A stretch of 64,000 bases of DNA from Ligula intestinalis (taxonomy: Eukaryota > Platyhelminthes > Cestoda > Diphyllobothriidea > Diphyllobothriidae). Under the pieces are notes generated by a model. The model was given only the letters and a program-made list of their open reading frames with translations. It made no database searches and had not been told where the DNA came from. The DNA lies in NCBI GenBank assembly GCA_036362985.1, contig JAYGXS010000005.1, positions 31,171,893 to 31,235,892 of the forward strand. The letters run 5' to 3'. Positions 21,210 to 33,620 of this stretch are shown one piece after another. Positions within the stretch are counted from its first letter, which is position 1. Each line of letters begins with the position of its first letter. The position numbers and the translations under genes are program-made.

Positions 21210-22570
21210 AGATACAATATTTCTGCGTTTTTAATCTCCTCAAAAATAAAGGAAAAACGCGAATCTTCGGAATAAAGTGTTTCAGGTCACACTGAAAGTT
21301 CAAATGAAGAGTTGAGCGGAATAAATGTGTGTAATACTGAGAAAGTGTCAATTGGCAACGAGTAGAATAAACATGTTGGATGATTAACCATTTTAGCAGC
21401 AGAGATACTGTTAGGAGCAACCAGCTAGCAGGCAGCAAGCCGCGCTCCCGGCAGGCTACGGATCCGCCTTTACGCGGCGAACGCAACCTGGAAAAAAATC
21501 AATAATTTAAAATTCAAAGCTGCGGCCAGGCTAAGGCTCTAACAAGCAAGCCGTTGAGCCACAAGCCAATCAGGTCGCTACTTGCGCCAGGACAGTATCT
21601 GATAGACCCGATGGACATGACTACACACGCGTTTTTTAACCCTAAATATGTTGTAGGAATCACGCTAAAAGATTTCTTCCTTGGGGTTCAATCAGCTTTG
21701 GTTACATTTACAACAGATACCAGCTAAAAGTCAAGACTAATGTCACGCCGATATGTTACCACTGCATGACACAGTGGCGAGGAGTCCGGCTCATTAGTGG
21801 GTCCCCCAACTTTCCCTTCATGTGCTTTCTGGTAGATACTTCGGTTTTGGCATTTCAGATTTTTGATTTTCTCATAAATTAATTTTTTAACTCGGGGTAG
21901 ATGAGTATATGCCAGGCCTACAGGCACACACTGAGATGTGATGTAAATATTTGGGCCGAAGTCTATCAGCCACTGCAGGATAACCATGTATTATTCAAGA
22001 GGTGAGATTTGGCGTATGAGTTAAAATTCCAGCTTTTCAATCTGCTCAGAAATTAGTGTGCTGCTTTGGAGTCAATCTTTCAAGATAAGCTAATCTACGC
22101 CAGGTCTTAAAGAATTTATGCAGATGTGAACTGAAATCCATCAGCTTCTTCTGGATAATCACGTAATATTCAGAAGCTGTTTTTCGTAAGCACCTGTGTC
22201 ATCGGTATGGGGAATCATGCAACATTTGCAGACTATTGGCAGCTTATGAATATTACCTAGCCAAGGTGGAGACAATTTATATTAAATATTCATGCAAACG
22301 CTAAAAATAAGCCTGAAAATGTTTGCTTCGAAGGATTTACTTCAAGCTGTCACATCAGCTTCTGAGATTAGGCAGCTGCAATTTTAAGGTGAGAGTATTT
22401 ACCAGAAAACACATGGGGAAACATTGGAAGATCCATAGATGAGCCCAATCCCTTGCGGTTCTCTCATACAGTGGCATATATGTGGAATATGTGCCAGTGC
22501 GTTACATTATTTACAGGATGCATCTCAAGGCTACTGCATACCTATGACCCCCCTTCGTCGAAGACAGTAA
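21210..22570. other. Upstream of FDXR: no gene recognised
   Basis: Contains a tRNA-like string on the minus strand near 21530-21585 (TGTGGCTCAACGGCTTGCTTGTTAGAGCC) and two fragments (about 21945-21995 and 22115-22165) of a repeat also seen at 8215-8285. A promoter for FDXR should lie in the first part, but I cannot place it. Confidence 0.4.
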
Positions 22571-22575
22571 CCCGC

Positions 22576-23320
22576 TTATGTGCCAATTGCCTGATGGCTG
22601 ACGGCTGAACTATTCTCATCCGTGCTGGACATGGCGTGATGATCACTCAGCCCGCGGCGCTGGCGTTCACCTGCGTGGAGAATTGGTTTGGCCAAAATGA
22701 GCCTTAACACCAAATAAGGGTTGGACAGATCATTGCGCGTGGTTATTGACTGGGCGCCCGTAAGCTGTGACTCAAACAACTCGCAGAATACACGACTGTT
22801 ATCCTCCGCGAGAATTTCGGTGTCATAATATCTGACTGTGTAGCCAGGTCTCGTCGATTGAGCCGCAACTCGAGAATTGGCGTTGTTTCGCTTCATTGCT
22901 GCTACGTATTCGTCAATTCACAGCTTGAGAAGTCTTTAGTTTCCACGAAGCAGTTCCCTTGTCTATAACTATACCAAAGCATATAGACGACTCCAGATGC
23001 CTCTGGCCGTGGTAGCAAGTATTTTGGTTTCATTAACTGACGCCTTCTGATTACTTTGTCTGCGTGCGAGTCAACCTCCAAGAGGTACGAGGAGACGGCC
23101 GACGGCCTCCGCAATGTTTTTAACGCACGGAATTGTTCACTAAAATTTGTAAGTTGGTGCGGTTTTGTCGCTCTTTTTTGTCTGTGCATGCATCGGTTAA
23201 CGAAGTAGCGATGGTAGCCATTTCCTTTGGACATTCGTCGAAGATATTGCAGTTCAGCGACTTTGTTTTCTGGTTCACTGCAGTGCGTCTAAACACGCCG
23301 ATAAAGCGTCCCTGCACAAT
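22576..23320 (-). pseudogene. Penelope-like element (family B) C-terminal relic
   Basis: The minus-strand frames give RRMSKGNGYHRYFVNRCMHR, IRRRQLMKPKYLLPRPEASG, VVYMLWYSYRQGNCFVETKD (GIY-YIG start) and then NNANSRVAAQSTRPGYTVRY...ESQLTGAQSITTRNDL. I recognise this as the connector and endonuclease part of a second PLE family. A frameshift or stop lies near 22900. The end (22576-22700) resembles 46860-47100 and 49860-49960. Confidence 0.75.
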
Positions 23321-23339
23321 TGCGTCCGGGGCTGATTGG

Positions 23340-25368
23340 ATAGTTGCTGTTGAAGTTTAACATAACTTCGCGACTTGGTCATGAGCAGGAATGGTTTAGA
23401 ACTTTATTCCCGAAAAAGTATATCATAGGCTACACTTTATGAAAATTCAATCAGGCAGGTTGTCTACCCAACTGCAAAGACTCGAATGTTGCTTTGATCT
23501 TAACATGGGGCGAAACAGCCGTTACATTTATCAGCAAGTTAAAAGAAAGCAAACCATAGAGTTAAAACCCGTGGCAATAGTTTATGGTAAGCAAAACATT
23601 GCTTGCTCTGGATTCTTAAAGTTGACTGAGGGACAATTGTGCCACTAGGCATATGCACTTGGAAGCACCTATCTACATCCTTTTGAGAGAAGCATCTTCA
23701 TGGATGAATTCTAAATGAGTAATGCTGCACTAACGTGTGCCCTCTGCATGAAAGAATAAACTCACTTGCTTTCCAAAACGTAAGCATTACAGTACACACG
23801 TACGGTAAAAGATAAACGTCCGGTAATTTAGATTGAAGGGCATCCCATTGACGTCGTCGCCGTCCATCGAGTGCTTTCCGTCTTTCCTGCACCTCAGAGA
23901 CCAACGGAAACTCGACTCCAAGACTTAGGTTTAGCCGTCAAAGAACCCTCGTATCATCTGCCAATCCAGTAAGTTCCCATCTTCATTGTAACAAACCAAG
24001 ATATGGAACGAGTTGTTAAAGTAAATTGAAGACGGTGCTTCTGACGCTAGTCATGAGTAGAAGTGGCGTGATCGAGTGCCAGTGAAGATGCCGGTGCCCA
24101 TTTCCCTTCACGATTGCTGATTCTCTACAACGCAAATGTAGTCGTCGCAGTTCGCACCATTGCTCCTCGCTCTATATCAGTATTCCCACTTCTGCAGTTG
24201 CTCACAGCGATGCGCTCCCCACCGGTAATCCAAAGGACGCATGAGGAAAACCCCCTTTAGATGGGATTCTGGCATATGTAACCACTTCTCCCGTTATATA
24301 TTATTTACTTATCATGTACCTATATGTTCGTCACCAGTAGATTATTCCCAAAAAACTTTTTACACCTCTTACCATGACATTCACATTTGTGTGTTTGGTA
24401 TGGCGGTTATCAGAACTGCTCAGTTGAACAGAGGTCTTAAGCTCGCACTGATTGAGACGCCTTCAAATATTTTATCCGCTCGCGTATATGCCAATCCCAA
24501 CGGCCCTGATAGAAAAACACTAGCACCGTCACGCTATTCTGTCCCTGCGTTGCGCGCACACATAGATGTGCCCCCAGGCGACATGCAAAAAGCGCTCCTA
24601 GAAAGCGTCACCCCTGCGACAGGGAGATACCATCCCCACTTTAGCTGGCGCAGGCATCCCGCGGTCGAAATCTGGGCAAAGTTGGATCGAGTCTATGCAG
24701 AAAAAAGCTTGACACCCTGTGACAAGTGGGGGGGGGGGGGGGGGCTAATCACGTGCACTCAGAGTAGCGCGACGGCGCTAGCGTTTTTCTATTAGAGGGT
24801 CTCGGCCACCACACCATGAATTTATGCGCCACTGCAGTGGCGTGTCGTGCATATGCTTCTACCACCTAGATAATAAAAATTGCGTCATATTTTTTCTTGG
24901 AAGACAGTGGATAATAATGAGGATAGTTGTAGGTTAGCTGAAGACATTCAACTGCAACAGGTAGTCAGGGTTAAATAACAAATTCCCACTTACACCATAT
25001 GCGACCTGCACGCGCACCAAGCCTCTTCTCGTCACAACCAAAAAGACGAAAAGTGAGAAGTCGAGTAGTGGACTTAAACATTCCGAACTAGTATAACAGA
25101 TTATTCACCCTATCGATAAAATAAGGAAAAATTGAAGGAAGAACTACAGTATATGCGAAATTTAAGGTCAGCAAAACTAATAATATCCACTTAAAGCCTA
25201 CATCGACAATACCTGCAATTTTCTTCGCTACCGTATCACAACAGGTCTACTGCATAATGGAATGGTGGTTCGTTCCACTTATTTTTTCGTAATTCATTTT
25301 TCTTCCCACTTCCTTTTCAATTCTTTGTGAAAATACCGACGCCTACGGTCAATCATTTTTAGTGTTGA
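23340..25368. other. No recognised gene; poly-G18 tract
   Basis: A G-run of about 18 lies at 24727-24744. The longest ORF (24241-24795, +, 184 codons) reads through it and encodes no domain I know, so I give it little weight. Confidence 0.4.
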
Positions 25369-25760
25369 TCACTTCTCTTGTAGACATCGATATTGGTATT
25401 CTCGTCTAATTACGTAGACCACTGCTCCATTTAATAAAAAAATATTGGTCAAAAAGGAGTGGTTTCCTCGAGACTGGTGCGTTAAACTTTCAAAGAAGTC
25501 CTTTTCTTCGAAAAACTTCGTGTAGGCTTTTCGATAATCTTCTCTATAACTTTGCCGCAAATGAAAGTTTGGCTTACTGGTCGATAAGAGTTTGCGCCGG
25601 CTCTGGATCCACCCTTTTGAATAGGGTATATATTTAAATACTTCCAGTCCGGTGAGAGGAAGCCTTGACCGGAAAAGAACTGGAAAATATGTGACAGTGA
25701 TCTGGAGAATTGCAAAGCGAGCTTTTGCCGGTATTTGGTTCGGACCCAGTGACTGAGCAC
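25369..25760 (-). pseudogene. CR1-like LINE RT fragment (fingers)
   Basis: Minus strand: SPDWKYLNIYPIQKGGSRAG, NSYRPVSQTFICGKVIEKII, then in another frame FFEEKDFFESLTHQSRGNHS and FLTNIFL. This is the start of a non-LTR RT (DWK..N..PI.KKG, YRPISLT, CK..E.I). One frameshift is near 25530. It lies downstream of the related C-terminal piece at 26206-26880, so the order is not that of an intact element. Confidence 0.75.
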
Positions 25761-26205
25761 GAAGTTATTTCCTCATATCTTCTGTGAATTTGAGGTCTTT
25801 CATGACTGTACAGTAACCCCCAGCATGAAAGTCCACCTCATTGAAATCTGTTTCCTCGGTGGAAACAAGTGTGAAAAAAGACTAAGTTATTATGAATATA
25901 CTTGAAGAGCTACAGGCAAGGAATATCATTGAACACCCTGTTAATGTGAAGCAAGCAATTCACTTTTAAAGTCAATATGAAGTTGTAGACGGTGAAAATA
26001 AAACATGTTGGGCTGCGTTTCCGCGGATAATTGCGCAACCGTATGAAAAAAAACTAGATTCAAGAAAATTTATAAAAATCCGGCAACAAGATATCATGTC
26101 GATATAGTCACCATTTGTCAAACCAAATGCCATCAATTCTTCTTGTGAAATCAGCAATGGTGTCAGCAAAAAGCGTGTCGCTTGGTAGCGTGTTCAAAAG
26201 TCTTG

Positions 26206-28010
26206 CTACATATTCGTTAAAGGAAAAGTCTCTGACATCCAATCGAGTGCCTGCGTATGTGAGCTTGTACGGATGGCCACATACGTGAGTTGTGATGGCA
26301 AACTAATAAAAATCAACCAGTAGCAGGAAGGAAGCATGGCTCCGATTATTCGAAATGTCCAATGCAGACCACAACGTAAGCGCCGGTAACAACAAGGAGA
26401 TAAGTCTGGCTTTATCAATCTGTTCTTGTATGGGAAGTCCCTAAGACCATCGACCATTTTTGTCACCTTTCGCTGCACTTCTTCGAGGAGATGTACGCCT
26501 TTCTTCAACCACGGTGTCCAGACTGGCATTCAGTAGTGTAGCTGCGGTCTCACAAATGCGCCAAATATGCTTCAGGGGAGATCAGGTGGGAACGATTTGA
26601 ACTCACGTCTGATCCAGCGCAGCGTACTAGTTGTTTTAGGGACTGCCTTTTTACAGTGCGTTAATGGCATATAGCTTGCGGCTGTTCACATGCCTAGGTC
26701 TTTGTGCGCATGTAATTCTTTTAATGCGGTGGCATTTTTCCAATAACTGTATTCCTGCAACGCTTTTTGACCAGGGCTAATGTTTAGGAACAGATACTTG
26801 GATCCATTAAACTTAAGAAGCCACGTAGATGACCTGATACGGTTCCCTGCCTTCCCGTGATGTTCAGTAATCTATTCAGCGTTTCTTCCTATCACCACTG
26901 TGACTGTTTCTTTTTAACCTACTATTGATGCACTTAAAGACTAGTTTTAGCTTCAATACGACCAATTCTATAGTTCTTGCCTCATACTCCTTCCGCGATT
27001 GGCAAATCCTTGATCCTAGCTCGTTTCGCTCTTGGCGAAATTCTCCGCAATGAAAGGGGTTTGTCTGTTGTCGTACCTCTTCACCACTGTTTGCTATTTC
27101 GGTTTATCTGGCTCATCAAATCTCACGTTTTCCAACCCGGCTAGCTGGCCCCTTTTTTCAGTGAACAGTTTTCATACCTAACGTCGTTCAAAACATCTCT
27201 GAGAATGGTTCAGTGGGCATCCGGACTATCGATGAGAATGTCAGGCCAGTTTTATGCCGACAATTCATTGCTCACTACGGGAAATTCATGTGCCAGTAAT
27301 TTAGCCAAACTTCCGTCTTAGCTGTTTGCTTGGTATTTACACCATATTCCCACAGGAACATCACATGTTCGCGCTTGCCAGGAGTTGCAATTCACATGAG
27401 TTCATCTGCATCAATTGGGTCTTTCAAAAACATGAGGCCTAGTCAATTCGCAGTCTGCGCTTCTTTGATTCTTAATGGAAATCCAACATTCTGCACAAAA
27501 ACAGGTTCGCTGTTAGCTTTTATAGTCCACGACTAAAGGAATTGGCCGCACCCTTCATTGTTATCTCATCTTAGTCGATCAGTGGGACACCAAAATCTCC
27601 AACTATCAATACGTTTTCTCTTTGGGTCCTTCTTTCATTAAGCCAAACATGGCCTCGTCAATGTTTGAAGTTTGATTGGCCAGTCAATAAACAATCCGTA
27701 AATGTCAGGTAAGTACACCACACGTTTTAATTTGAAGCCCTTCTTCTTCAGATTGATGGGAGCAACAGAGTTGACGTTCTGACCCAATGATGCCCCTCCT
27801 GACAAAGACTACAATTCATCTTCCTCTTTTGTGAAATCGGTCCGGGCGTAAAATATGGTAATCAAAAGTTCGGCGTCTATTACGTTGGCATACAACCAGG
27901 TCTCTGTAATGGAGATGGAATTTGGTTTAAGTTCAACTACACATACTTTAAACTCATTATTTGATATAAACTCGGTGCGTTTGTATAAAGGAAGTGGAGC
28001 TTCGCCGGGA
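26206..28010 (-). pseudogene. CR1-like LINE: endonuclease, linker and C-terminus, RT core deleted
   Basis: Minus strand from about 28000: LYTNA, then NEFKVCVVELKPNSISITET and WLYANVIDAELL (start of the APE endonuclease), GKREHVMFLWEYGVNTKQTA, and RQERNELGSRICQSRKEYEA (linker). Then from about 26880: STWLLKFNGSKY, HAHKDLGM, IRREFKSFPPDLPEAYLAHL and VWTPWLKKGVHLLEEVQRKV, the CR1-type C-terminal RT end. The RT core between linker and C-terminus is missing. Many stops and frameshifts. Confidence 0.8.
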
Positions 28011-28379
28011 TAAATTTTTTGAGCAAGTTTGCAATCGGAGTAGCCGGAACTTTTGTGCGGGTTATCTAATCTATTGTGTAATTTTTAATCAAGTGATTGT
28101 TGTTTGGACTGATAATCAATGTGTTGATTGCCATTTTCGTTGTATTAATCGGCAGATAGGAAGGCTATTTCTCCAAAATTTTGATGTTCGCAACACTTAA
28201 TGTGATTGACTGTCTTCAACAGACTAAACTCTGGGCGGTTTTTAAATCCCTATTTAATATTTACAGGATTCTCTGGCCCACGCCGGATCTCCTATGGAGT
28301 TCAATTTTCAGTTCCCTCAACTTTCCCGCTCGGTCAATTGGCGAAGGTTCTCAAGTTTTGCAAGAAACGGTCGAATAAT

Positions 28380-28532
28380 TATGCTTACTTGTACTTGTTA
28401 CGGCTGTGATCATGCCTGATCTAGCCGTCCTCAATGATGTCAGAAATGGTATCTCTCCATGCGTGGCGATTTGCGGCAGCGGATCCAGAAAGCTCCACCC
28501 AGTCTTTTCTCCAGCGACGGAGACCAAAGATA
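28380..28532 (-). pseudogene. LINE extreme C-terminus and tail
   Basis: Minus strand encodes FGLRRWRKDWVELSGSAAAN and RHAWRDTISDIIEDG, followed by a stop and AACAAGTACAAGTAAG. Confidence 0.7.
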
Positions 28533-29042
28533 AATAAATAAAATAATTTATATTTTAGGCCCAAAGGGCCTCGTTATTGCAAACTTAGTGCTGTGGAAAA
28601 ATAAATAAAAAGTTGATAAATACTGCTCTCCGTGAACAACAACACAAGCAGTGGGAGCGTTTAGTTGTGTTGGCAGATAAAATTAATACCCACTAACATA
28701 TCGTCATTTTAAAATAGCAGTCAACGCTCTCTGAAAACGCATGGTGAACTAAGGAAGAAGCAGTAAAGAAAACTCCTACCATTAAAACGGGGGCAGAGTT
28801 AAGCGGACCCCGCTTAAAAAGAAAACAAAACGTAGGAGAAAAATGCTTCTGCAAAATTAAGGAGGTTGGTTGATAGGATTGATTGTAGTGCAATGAGACA
28901 GGACTGCTGATGAGAATGTATGAGGGTTGGAAACGCTTCTTGTCCATTGAAGAAACCATATAGCAGCAGAGGCTGTCGTTCACCACTGTAACACCGCCCG
29001 ACTGGCTTCATGATCAACCATCAGGGAGGTGAGACAAGGGTG
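28533..29042 (-). mobile_element. 510-bp insertion in the LINE with AGATA target duplication
   Basis: AGATA at 28528-28532 and at 29043-29047 flanks it. Removing the insert rejoins LINE codons HSI and FGLRRW. The left end has an AATAAATAAAATAATTTA run and a GGCCC-AAA-GGGCC hairpin (28558-28570), like the 3' end of a non-LTR element lying on the minus strand. No protein recognised. Confidence 0.65.
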
Positions 29043-29511
29043 AGATAGAGTGTCTAAGAACTGCTTCCACATCTTGAAAAACGGTGCCGAGCCAAATCTT
29101 CAGTTGCCCTCTTCTTCGGCGTTTCCAGGTGGGCTGCGGCGCCGGGTCGAGGGCTGCATAGCTAAGCTCGTGGGGCGGACGACTGAAAACGTGTCCACAC
29201 CACTTCAGTCACCTTTCTTGAATGGCCTGAACTATCCTCGTGATACGATCGCAGCGGATGCGGACTGTCTCATTTGAGATGAAGTCACTATATCTATCGC
29301 GCAGGATCGTCCTCAGACACAGGTGGCAAAAAACCTCCATTCTTCGCTCATCTTCAGCGAGCACAGCCCAGCATTCACATCCATATAGGAGGACTGACCG
29401 GATGGATGCACGATATACACGAATACTTGTGGCTATGGAGATGTCACGGCGGATCCATAGGCGCTTTTGAAGGATTGAGAAAACTCAGCGAGCAGCATTA
29501 ATACGGGAAAC
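29043..29511 (-). pseudogene. LINE C-terminal region
   Basis: Minus strand: RINAAR then a stop, VFSILQKRLWIRRDISIATS, IRVYRASIRSVLLYGCECWA, LKWCGHVFSRPPHELSYAAL, and WKRRRRGQLKIWLGTVFQDV. The CW...C...C pattern and RRRRGQLK..L are typical of the C-terminus of RTE-like elements. Confidence 0.82.
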
Positions 29512-29785
29512 TTAAATATGGCAATAGCAGCAAAATGATTTATTGGATCCATATAATTTCGAGAGAGCTCGTCAGTTGCCACCTCTCATTACTTAACGTG
29601 AATCACAAAGAGGGGGTACACAATGAATTCGTACAGAAAAATCGGTATCAACACAAGGTCATAAGGAGTGGCCAAGTGGCTAATCAATAACATGAGAAGT
29701 TCAAACGCTATGGATAGCAAAAATAACAGGGAAAAAACCTGAGGTAACAACTTAGGAGGAAAAACGTATAAACAGGAAGCCAATG

Positions 29786-30140
29786 TTACCAAGGCAAAGT
29801 TAGGTTCACTACATGCTCCAACTGTTTACATAGGTTGGGTTTGACCCGCCGTATGTAGGCTGCCTCCAGGTAGCATAAAGTGCGAGTTGTTCGTGCTCGA
29901 ATAAGTACTCGGAAAGAAGTTTTGGAGTCAACAGAATGGCCGGTGTCTAGCACATGTTCAGTAATCGATGAACGGGGAATTCTGTTTTCTTGTTTCATTA
30001 ACAAGCTAGGCAAATGTTCCTTAGCTCTGGTGGCCAGTTGCCTCTGCGTTCACCCTATGTAATTGCATCCGCAAGTACATTTAAATTCATAAATGCAGTT
30101 TGAAGTGGCGTGCAACGGCATGGCATCCCTCGCATGAGGA
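29786..30140 (-). pseudogene. PLE GIY-YIG endonuclease C-terminus (left arm)
   Basis: Mirror copy of 30211-30534, with the same ITEHVLDTGHSVDSKTSFRV and AAYIRRVKPNLCKQLEHVVN. The N-terminal part of the domain (30015-30140) lies in a different frame. The two arms have diverged slightly, so they come from different templates or are old. Confidence 0.85.
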
Positions 30141-30210
30141 ACTGGTAAAGGCTTTGTCGGATTGCAAATGATCAGATCAGCTTTTACCAGTTCCTCATGC
30201 GAAGGATGCC

Positions 30211-30534
30211 ATGCCGTTGCACGCCACTTTAAACTGCATTTATGAATTTACATGTACTTGCGTATGCAAGTACATAGGGCGATTGGCCACCAGAGCTAAG
30301 GAACATTTACCTAGCTGGCTAATGAAACAAGAAAACAGAATTCCCTGGTCCTCAATTACTGAACATCAGTTAGACTCGGGCCATGCTGTTGATCCCAAAA
30401 CGTCCTTCCGAGTACTTGTTCGAGCACGAACAACTCGCACTTTACGCTACCTGGAGGCAGCCTACATACGGCGGGTCAAACCCAACTTATGTAAACAGTT
30501 GGAGCATGTAGTGAACCTAACTTTGCCTTGGTAA
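30211..30534 (+). pseudogene. PLE GIY-YIG endonuclease C-terminus (right arm)
   Basis: 107 codons: NCIYEFTCTCVCKYIGRLAT, then KEHLPSWLMKQENRIPWSSI, TEHQLDSGHAVDPKTSFRVL, and YLEAAYIRRVKPNLCKQLEH to a stop. GIY-YIG is seen as the YEFTCTC...YIGR pair. The upstream RT is absent. Confidence 0.88.
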
Positions 30535-30837
30535 CATTGGCTCCCTGTTTATACATTTTTCCTCCTAAGTTGTTTCCTCATGTTTTTTGCTATCCATAGC
30601 GTTTGAATTTCTCATGTTATTGATTAGCCACTTGGCCACTCCTTATGACCTTGTGTTTATATCGATTTTTCTGTACGAATTCATTGTGTATCTTCTCTTT
30701 GTGATTCACGTTAAGTAAAGAGAGGCGGCAACTGACGAGCTCTCTCGAAATGATATGGATCCAATAAATCATCTTGCTGCTAATGCCATATTTAAATTTG
30801 CACTAGGGAAACATTGCTTTAAATACGGGAAACAATA

Positions 30838-31028
30838 AAAAGGTTAGTTTGTAAAGCACATCTTCGGTGTCATTAAAAACCCCTGAATGCAGGAAATAAC
30901 CTAAACCAAGCCTCTTCTTTTGCAGTCAATATTGGTTTTGTTTTGGTCTTTTGCTTGGTCAATAGTGTGCAAAATAAGGATTTTGTTTTAAGTGAAAAAA
31001 GCCTGACTTCTAAGATACAATACTAGCA
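30838..31028. mobile_element. About 190-bp insertion in the LINE, class unknown
   Basis: It separates the LINE codons for MDDI (31030) from those for VSRINAAR. The T-rich edges make the exact ends uncertain. No TIR or coding capacity seen. Confidence 0.5.
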
Positions 31029-31029
31029 A

Positions 31030-31966
31030 AAAAATGTCATCCATGCTCTGCCCATTCGGTAGTAGCCTCACTCCGAGGTATTTAAAGCTGTTTAATTCTT
31101 CAAGTTGAGGGCCATTTATCCTCAGGGGTGCCTTCTCCTGGTCAGGGCTGCAGCTCAAAGCTCGAGAACAACTTCGTCTTTCCGCAATTTATGGACATGC
31201 TTACCAACATAGCGATCTCATTCAGCCACGACACAACTGACTGTAGACCACCAAAGCTTAAGGCTAGCAGCGCAATATTATCGGCGTAGTCAAGATCAAC
31301 TAGCCGGCGTCTGGGTGCAAGTTCAACACCGTCTTCTTCATGTAGGGCCTTGCAGAGAATCCAGTCAATAACGTAGTTAAACAGAATGGGCGAAAGGACG
31401 CAGCCCTGACGGACACCAGACCCGATATTGAACGACTGAGAGAGATTGTTGTGGACCAGGACTCGTGCAGTGGTAGACCGATAGTAGGCCATAATCATGC
31501 CAATGAGTTTGGTCGGCACTGCATCCATTTCCATTATTCACCACAGGGACTCACGCTGGATGGAATCGAATGCGGCGACGAAGTCGACAAAGCAAACGGC
31601 CGTCGGTTGCTGGTAGCTATGGTGGAATTCTAGACTGCACCTCAGTGTGAATATCTTATCCGCAAATCCACGCCCAGCTTGGAATTCGGCTTGATTTGGT
31701 CGTGTCCTGGAGCCAAGTACAGACTGGAAGCGTCTGAGAAGAATAATAGCGAAGACCTTTGTAGCAATATCAATTAGAGTTATGGGGTGGTAGTTCTCGC
31801 ATTTTGTCTTATCTCTCTTCTTGTGGACAGGTATAAGGATGCCTGAGCCCCAGTCATCAAGAACAGCCTCTTCTCGCCATGCCTGTACAATCACCTCATG
31901 AAGCCGAGGAGCCAGGGTGTCGACACAACACTTGTAGATTTCCGCTGAATACCGTCCTCTCAGCAC
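31030..31966 (-). pseudogene. LINE reverse transcriptase, catalytic box YADN
   Basis: Two joined frames (break near 31535) give WGSGILIPVHKKRDKTKCEN, YHPITLIDIATKVF, FQAGRGFADKIFTLR, FVDFVAAFDSIQRE, SGVRQGCVLSPILFNYVIDW and DLDYADNIALLA. The last motif should be YADD. Here the second Asp is Asn (31288-31293), which should abolish polymerase activity. After 31142 another frame continues PLRINGPQLEELNSFKYLGV, GQSMDDI and is then cut by an insertion. Confidence 0.9.
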
Positions 31967-32338
31967 GCCTTGTTGTTGCGTAGCCTCTGCATTGCATAGG
32001 TAACTACGTCTTCGAAAGGGAGGTCACACGACACTGCGTAGGCAGGAGATGGTTAAAACTCCGCTGTGGAGAAGAGGGAGGGTGTGATGTGTTGTTCATC
32101 AAAGTAGAGGATGTGCTTGATGTGTTCACGCCAGCGATCTAACTCGGCCGAATTGTTAGCAATTAAATCTCCATTCACATCGCGAGCAGAATCACAGTGT
32201 CCGGGGCTTACCACTAACTTGGCGGATGATTTGATAAAATTTTCGAGTGTCTACAACATTTGAAGCCTGTTCCATAGAAGTCGCCGTTTTGGACCAATAC
32301 TTCTGCCGGTCATTGCTAGCTGACTTTAGGGTCTGCTT

Positions 32339-33620
32339 TCAAAGTTGGCGGAAATAGGCATCGTTGCGGGACCTGGCTCGAGTCGTCTCGGCTGATAGCT
32401 GCAGGGTTCTTCCGCTGATCCAGTCACTGCGGCACCATTGAGTTAATCCGAGAATTTTCTCAGCTGCCCAATGGATGGATGGCTTTAGTGATGGCCACCT
32501 GCTACTGCCTTCGCTGTCAGCTTGGGTCGTAAGACGGAACTGGATTTCTGTGTCTAGAGCCTTGGTATCGTTGGTTTGCCGAAGCTTTGCGACATCAAGG
32601 CGTCTCACACGTGGCATTTTGGGCACAGATGAGACGTTACCCTTCAGGCGCGTGCGAACGAGAGCATGTTCAGATCCGTGAATGTTACCAGTTTCGATAC
32701 CATGCATCGACCTGCTATCGTGGACCCAGCTGCGAAACCGTGAACCAACTAGAATGTAATCGATCTGACTGGCGGTACGGCCGTCGTTCGAATACCAGAT
32801 CAGTAGATGTTTGTGACGATGCTGAAAGCATGTGTTGGCAACAAACAGTCGGTTCTGTTCAGCAATCTGCAGCATGCTCTCACCCTTGTCCTTTCGGAAG
32901 CCAAGCCCAAAATAACCAAGAAGGTGGCTGTTTGTCAGGTTAACGGGCCCAGTCCGGCCATTCCAGTCCCCGGCAACAATTAACAGATCACGGAGAGGGA
33001 GTCTTTCAACTAGCTCCTGCAGCTGCGAGTAGAAAGTCTCCTTGTCCTGCTGTTCAGCCGTTGATGTAGGCGCATACACAGAGGCGACCGAGATGTTCAT
33101 GAAATGGCCTTATAGTCGAACATAAGCCATTCGGTCGTCTCCTGGTTCCCATGCCAGTAGTGCATGGTTGGCTTGTTCCGAAAGGGCAATAGCCACACCA
33201 TGTCTACTAGACGAGTCAAGCGGGCCACTGTGATACAGTGTGAGGTGAAAATCGACTCCCGGGATTTTGATTTCCCGGGCACCTGAATCGGGTTGTCGGA
33301 CTTCGGACAGGCAGCAATCATCCACGTGATATTCATGGAGGCTGTGCGCTGTCAGACTTTACATACCGGTTTCCAGAAGTGTTCGCACAATCCAGCATCC
33401 AATACCAAGAGTCCTTTTGTGGTTGAGCAGTCCAGCTTGCGTATTATTTGCCCGCACCACCGGACAAGGGTTGCGGAGTGCGTCATTTCCCGTAACCGTC
33501 GTAGCATGGGTCGTAAAATCGTAAGTTGACATATTCATGAGGTTTCTTGGGAATTTTGAATGCAGACAGGTCCCCAACGGCCACTCGGATTCTTTGTTCG
33601 AGGTTGTCTCCTCTAGCACT
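32339..33620 (-). pseudogene. LINE endonuclease (EEP) domain
   Basis: Three overlapping minus-strand frames give TLGIGCWIVRTLLETGM, then VDDCCLSEVRQPDSGAREIK, VASVYAPTSTAEQQDKETFY, LLIVAGDWNGRTGP, ASQIDYILVGSRFRSW and IHGSEHALVRTRLK. These are the endonuclease/exonuclease/phosphatase motifs, including GDWNG and a final SEH where SDH is usual. Frameshifts lie near 33360 and 33105. Confidence 0.88.

Larger units (their letters stand above)
29512..30822. mobile_element. PLE (family C) inverted dimer with 11-bp target duplication
   Basis: Arms 29512-30149 (minus) and 30181-30810 (plus) are inverted copies of the same PLE 3' end, joined by about 31 bp. The direct repeat ATACGGGAAAC flanks it at 29501-29511 and 30823-30833. 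That repeat is LINE coding sequence, so it is a target duplication. Both arms end near CCAATAAATCAT(C/T)TTGCTGCT. A weak CUGACGA...GAAA string (about 30739-30757) could be a decayed hammerhead. Confidence 0.85.

Noticed and set aside
30735..30760. CUGACGA...GAAA in PLE family C as a working hammerhead
   Set aside because: Stem II cannot form more than one pair, and stem I does not close.
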